From Lentimicrobiaceae bacterium (lineage in GTDB: Bacteria; Bacteroidota; Bacteroidia; Bacteroidales; F082), in assembly GCA_002708315.1 (NCBI GenBank), contig PANC01000012.1, positions 11,495-55,174 of the forward strand: a DNA stretch of 43,680 bases, in the 5' to 3' direction. Of this stretch, positions 41,399 to 43,680 are shown piece after piece (the first letter of the stretch is position 1; every line of letters starts with the position of its first letter). The notes beneath the pieces are model-generated. The model saw only the letters and a program-made list of their open reading frames with translations. It was not told the DNA's origin and made no database searches. The position numbers and the translations under genes are program-made.

Positions 41399-42751
41399 AT
41401 GGAACTTAAACCAATAACTGCAATATCGCCAATCGATGGCAGATATAGTAGCAAAGCAATAGAGTTAGTCGAATATTTTTCAGAATATGCACTTTTCAAA
41501 TATCGTTTAAAGACAGAAGTTGAATATTTTATTGCACTTTGTAATATTCCTTTACCTGGTCTTGAAGGATTTCCAAAAGAAAGGTTTGACGACCTTAGAA
41601 GTATTTATCGAAAGTTTACAGTTGAAGATGGTAATGCAATAAAAAAGATTGAAAGTGTAACAAATCATGATGTAAAAGCTGTTGAATATTTCTTAAAAGA
41701 ATGCATAGAAGAATTAGGTCTTGGAGAGTTCAAGGAATTTGTTCATTTTGGACTAACCTCACAGGATATAAATAATACAGCTCTACCTCTATCCATCAAA
41801 GATGCTCACAATAATGTTTTACTTCCCATAATAACTGATTTAATTGAAAAAATAAATGAAAAAGTATTTGAATGGAAGCATATATCAATGCTTGCTAGAA
41901 CGCATGGGCAACCTGCCTCACCTACAAAACTTGGAAAAGAAATCTTTGTTTTTGTTGAAAGGTTAGAAAACCAACTAATGATGCTGTCAGCCATTCCTTT
42001 TTCTGGAAAATTTGGCGGTGCAACAGGGAATTTTAATGCTCATAATATTGCCTATCCAGACATAGATTGGGAAAACTTCGCTTGTGAATTCGTTAATGAA
42101 GGTTTAGAACTTCACCGTCAGAAAACAACAACACAAATTGAGCATTATGATTATTTAGCTGCATACTTTCAAAATCTTAGTAGAATAAATACGATACTAA
42201 TAGATTTAAGCAGAGATTTATGGACATATATTTCCATGGACTATTTTAAACAAAAAATAAAGAAGGGCGAAGTAGGCTCATCGGCAATGCCACATAAGGT
42301 AAACCCAATTGATTTTGAAAATGCTGAAGGTAACCTAGGAATTGCCAATGCTATATTGACCCACCTTGCTGAAAAACTTCCAATTTCAAGGCTTCAGCGA
42401 GACTTAACGGATTCAACAGTGACTAGAAATATTGGCACCCCCATGGGGCATATATTAATAGCCATAAAATCCCTATTGAAAGGACTTGATAAACTCATAT
42501 TAAATGAGACCAAGATTCAGAGAGATCTTGAAGATAATTGGCCTGTTATTGCTGAGGCAATACAAACAATTTTAAGGCGTGAGAATTACCCGAATCCCTA
42601 TGAAGCTCTAAAAGACCTTACACGCACCAATGAGCGAATTACAATGGAGTCATTTCATAGGTTTATCGATAACCTTAGGGTAGACGAGAAAGTAAAAATA
42701 GAGCTAAAGAAAATAAGCCCAGACAGCTATACAGGTATTGATTTAATCTAG
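41399..42751 (+). CDS. purB: Adenylosuccinate lyase
   Basis: A 450-residue member of the fumarase/aspartase superfamily. It splits SAICAR to AICAR and adenylosuccinate to AMP. The N-terminal ISPIDGRYSSK (11-21), the HFGLTSQDINNTA stretch, the RTHGQPASPTKLGKE general-acid region, and the signature GSSAMPHKVNPIDFENAEGN (about 297-316) with its catalytic Ser are intact. Length and motif set match the long bacterial PurB form (E. coli-like, about 456). It ends six bases before the convergent TPR gene. Confidence 0.97.
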   Translation: MELKPITAISPIDGRYSSKAIELVEYFSEYALFKYRLKTEVEYFIALCNIPLPGLEGFPKERFDDLRSIYRKFTVEDGNAIKKIESVTNHDVKAVEYFLKECIEELGLGEFKEFVHFGLTSQDINNTALPLSIKDAHNNVLLPIITDLIEKINEKVFEWKHISMLARTHGQPASPTKLGKEIFVFVERLENQLMMLSAIPFSGKFGGATGNFNAHNIAYPDIDWENFACEFVNEGLELHRQKTTTQIEHYDYLAAYFQNLSRINTILIDLSRDLWTYISMDYFKQKIKKGEVGSSAMPHKVNPIDFENAEGNLGIANAILTHLAEKLPISRLQRDLTDSTVTRNIGTPMGHILIAIKSLLKGLDKLILNETKIQRDLEDNWPVIAEAIQTILRRENYPNPYEALKDLTRTNERITMESFHRFIDNLRVDEKVKIELKKISPDSYTGIDLI

Positions 42752-42757
42752 TAATAC

Positions 42758-43636
42758 TTATCCATCCGCGAGCTTTCTATAATACATAGACTTCTTCTTA
42801 TCGCTCAACCTATTATAGATATGACTTAAATAATTTGCATATTCAGGGCTTGCATCAATTTGGTATAACCTCGTAAAGTAATCCAATGATTTCTTAAAAT
42901 CATTGGTAACAATTTCGAGAGAAGTTAATAATTTTCTATACTGCTTATTGGTTTTATTTTTGTTGTAAGCATTCATTTCCTTCTGATATCTATCCTCAGC
43001 TTGTCGATAATAGTATTTGCCATACCACAATAATGCTACTGTACTTTCTGGGTTCAATTCAATTAATTCTTCAACTATCAGAAAACAGCTTTCAGTATTT
43101 CCAACTTGATCATTTACATACAGATATGTAGAAAGTGCATCATAATTCTTATTTATGTTAGGCCATAAGCTAATGGCTTTATCATAATTATCACTCTTTG
43201 AATAAACATAAAAGAGTAACTCATTAACAGAATCAAGATACTTTCCGTTTGGATAAATATCCACATAATCCTGCAGGGTAATCATTTCCATGGAAAGGTT
43301 ATCTAATTTATTATAGGTCATACCCAAATAATAAAGCGTTTCCTCATTTCTAAATGTAGAGTTCACATCATTCTTTAAATACTTGGCAGCTTTATCATAG
43401 GTACCCATTTTATATGCACAAATACCAGATTTAGTATAAACAGGACATCCGTTTGAATTATTGTTATCCTTGTAAATCTTTATAACCTCTTCATAGTTGG
43501 CAAGCGATTGAGCATAGTTTCCTTTGGAAAACTCAGTGTCTGCATTAATCTCTTTCTGAGATAGTATTTTACTTCCACCACAGCCTACAAGAAAAAAACC
43601 AATAAAAATAAATAGTAACCCCTTGGTAAAATTCAT
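42758..43636 (-). CDS. TPR-repeat lipoprotein
   Basis: A 292-residue protein starting at the ATG at 43636, where the lipoprotein signal (NFTKGLLFIFIGFFLVGC, Cys18) begins; an upstream TTG at 43657 lies inside the -7 element and is rejected. The mature part has several helical tetratricopeptide repeats (FSKGNYAQSLANYEEVIKIY, MGTYDKAAKYLKND, DNYDKAISLWPNINKNY, and a C-terminal one around LSDKKKSMYYRKL), suggesting a protein-interaction scaffold in the envelope, of the type found in BAM-complex or secretion lipoproteins. The exact partner is unknown. Its -7 element lies near the right edge of the window. Confidence 0.85.
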   Translation of the reverse strand: MNFTKGLLFIFIGFFLVGCGGSKILSQKEINADTEFSKGNYAQSLANYEEVIKIYKDNNNSNGCPVYTKSGICAYKMGTYDKAAKYLKNDVNSTFRNEETLYYLGMTYNKLDNLSMEMITLQDYVDIYPNGKYLDSVNELLFYVYSKSDNYDKAISLWPNINKNYDALSTYLYVNDQVGNTESCFLIVEELIELNPESTVALLWYGKYYYRQAEDRYQKEMNAYNKNKTNKQYRKLLTSLEIVTNDFKKSLDYFTRLYQIDASPEYANYLSHIYNRLSDKKKSMYYRKLADG

Positions 43637-43654
43637 ATTAGAAAAATTAAGCAG

Positions 43655-43662
43655 CAAAAGTA
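43655..43662 (-). promoter_or_regulatory. -7 element of the TPR lipoprotein gene
   Basis: On the minus strand TACTTTTG (TAnnTTTG) 18 bases before the ATG at 43636; the -33 region would lie at or beyond the window edge. Confidence 0.45.
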
Positions 43663-43680
43663 ATACTTTAAAAGAATCCA

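Noticed and set aside
1-43680. Defence system, prophage, transposon or CRISPR array
   Set aside because: No integrase, transposase, phage structural gene, Cas gene, restriction enzyme or direct-repeat array was seen; the content is core-genome-like with uniform AT-rich composition.

Overview
The window looks like a stretch of an AT-rich chromosome from a member of the Bacteroidota. The evidence is direct in several places. Many genes are preceded by the Bacteroidota -7 element TAnnTTTG rather than a sigma70 -10 box. Families largely confined to or typical of this phylum are present (DUF4831, DUF3127, DUF4301, DUF4249, a CarboxypepD-regulatory TonB receptor, a LysM plus periplasmic-binding-fold protein, MORN-repeat lipoproteins, type III glutamine synthetase). 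Shine-Dalgarno sequences are weak or absent, and lipoprotein signal peptides are common. Order-level placement (for example Bacteroidales/Marinilabiliales-like) is only a guess. I see no insertion sequence, phage, CRISPR array or rRNA; the only RNA gene I can support is a tRNA-Leu(GAG).

Layout. 1-177 is the tail of a glycosyltransferase. 289-8212 runs rightward: a ClC channel/transporter with CBS domains, then a compact set gmhA-gmhB-sodium/solute symporter-glnN (ATGA overlap between gmhB and the symporter), then an exported DUF4831 protein. 8214-10360 runs leftward: DUF3127 protein, DMT exporter, kdsA. 10480-11771 holds a CxxC-rich protein and an exported MsrA, meeting csaA tail to tail. 12119-12502 is the only longer gene-poor stretch and carries the tRNA. 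12503-15935 runs rightward: DUF4301, trmH, ribosomal protein bTHX with a histone-H1-like tail, HAD phosphatase. 15974-18621 has an exported MORN protein and nth with an outer-membrane protein on the minus strand, and recR on the plus strand. 18743-22190 runs rightward: beta-helix lipoprotein, nucleoside-kinase-like P-loop protein, Cu/Zn efflux permease. 22268-27971 is a leftward cluster of seven genes: lipoprotein, lipid kinase, SUI1/YciH, exported bleomycin-hydrolase-like peptidase, TPMT-like methyltransferase, unknown protein, MscS channel. 28149-36052 has an M23 peptidase, a membrane-anchored unknown (minus), guaA, the LysM/binding-fold protein with an overlapping MORN lipoprotein, and an acyltransferase. 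36166-43636 has a rhomboid protease (minus), a lipoprotein-TonB receptor-DUF4249 outer-membrane uptake set, purB, and a TPR lipoprotein (minus).

Functional themes. Envelope biogenesis recurs: heptose precursors (gmhA, gmhB), KDO synthesis (kdsA), a glycosyltransferase tail, lysophospholipid acylation, an M23 endopeptidase and a LysM protein that may act on peptidoglycan. Nucleotide/nitrogen metabolism (glnN, guaA, purB) and DNA repair (recR, nth) are ordinary housekeeping. The window does not contain an obvious undescribed defence or mobile system. The observations most worth a second look are the bTHX/H1-like fusion, the DUF3127 protein ending in an SSB-like acidic tip, the LpoA-like LysM protein translationally overlapped with a MORN lipoprotein, several promoters whose -7 box lies only 4-5 bases before the ATG (predicting leaderless mRNAs), four genes with TTG starts, the in-frame coding-like extension behind the mscS stop codon, and a small reading frame behind the rhomboid gene.
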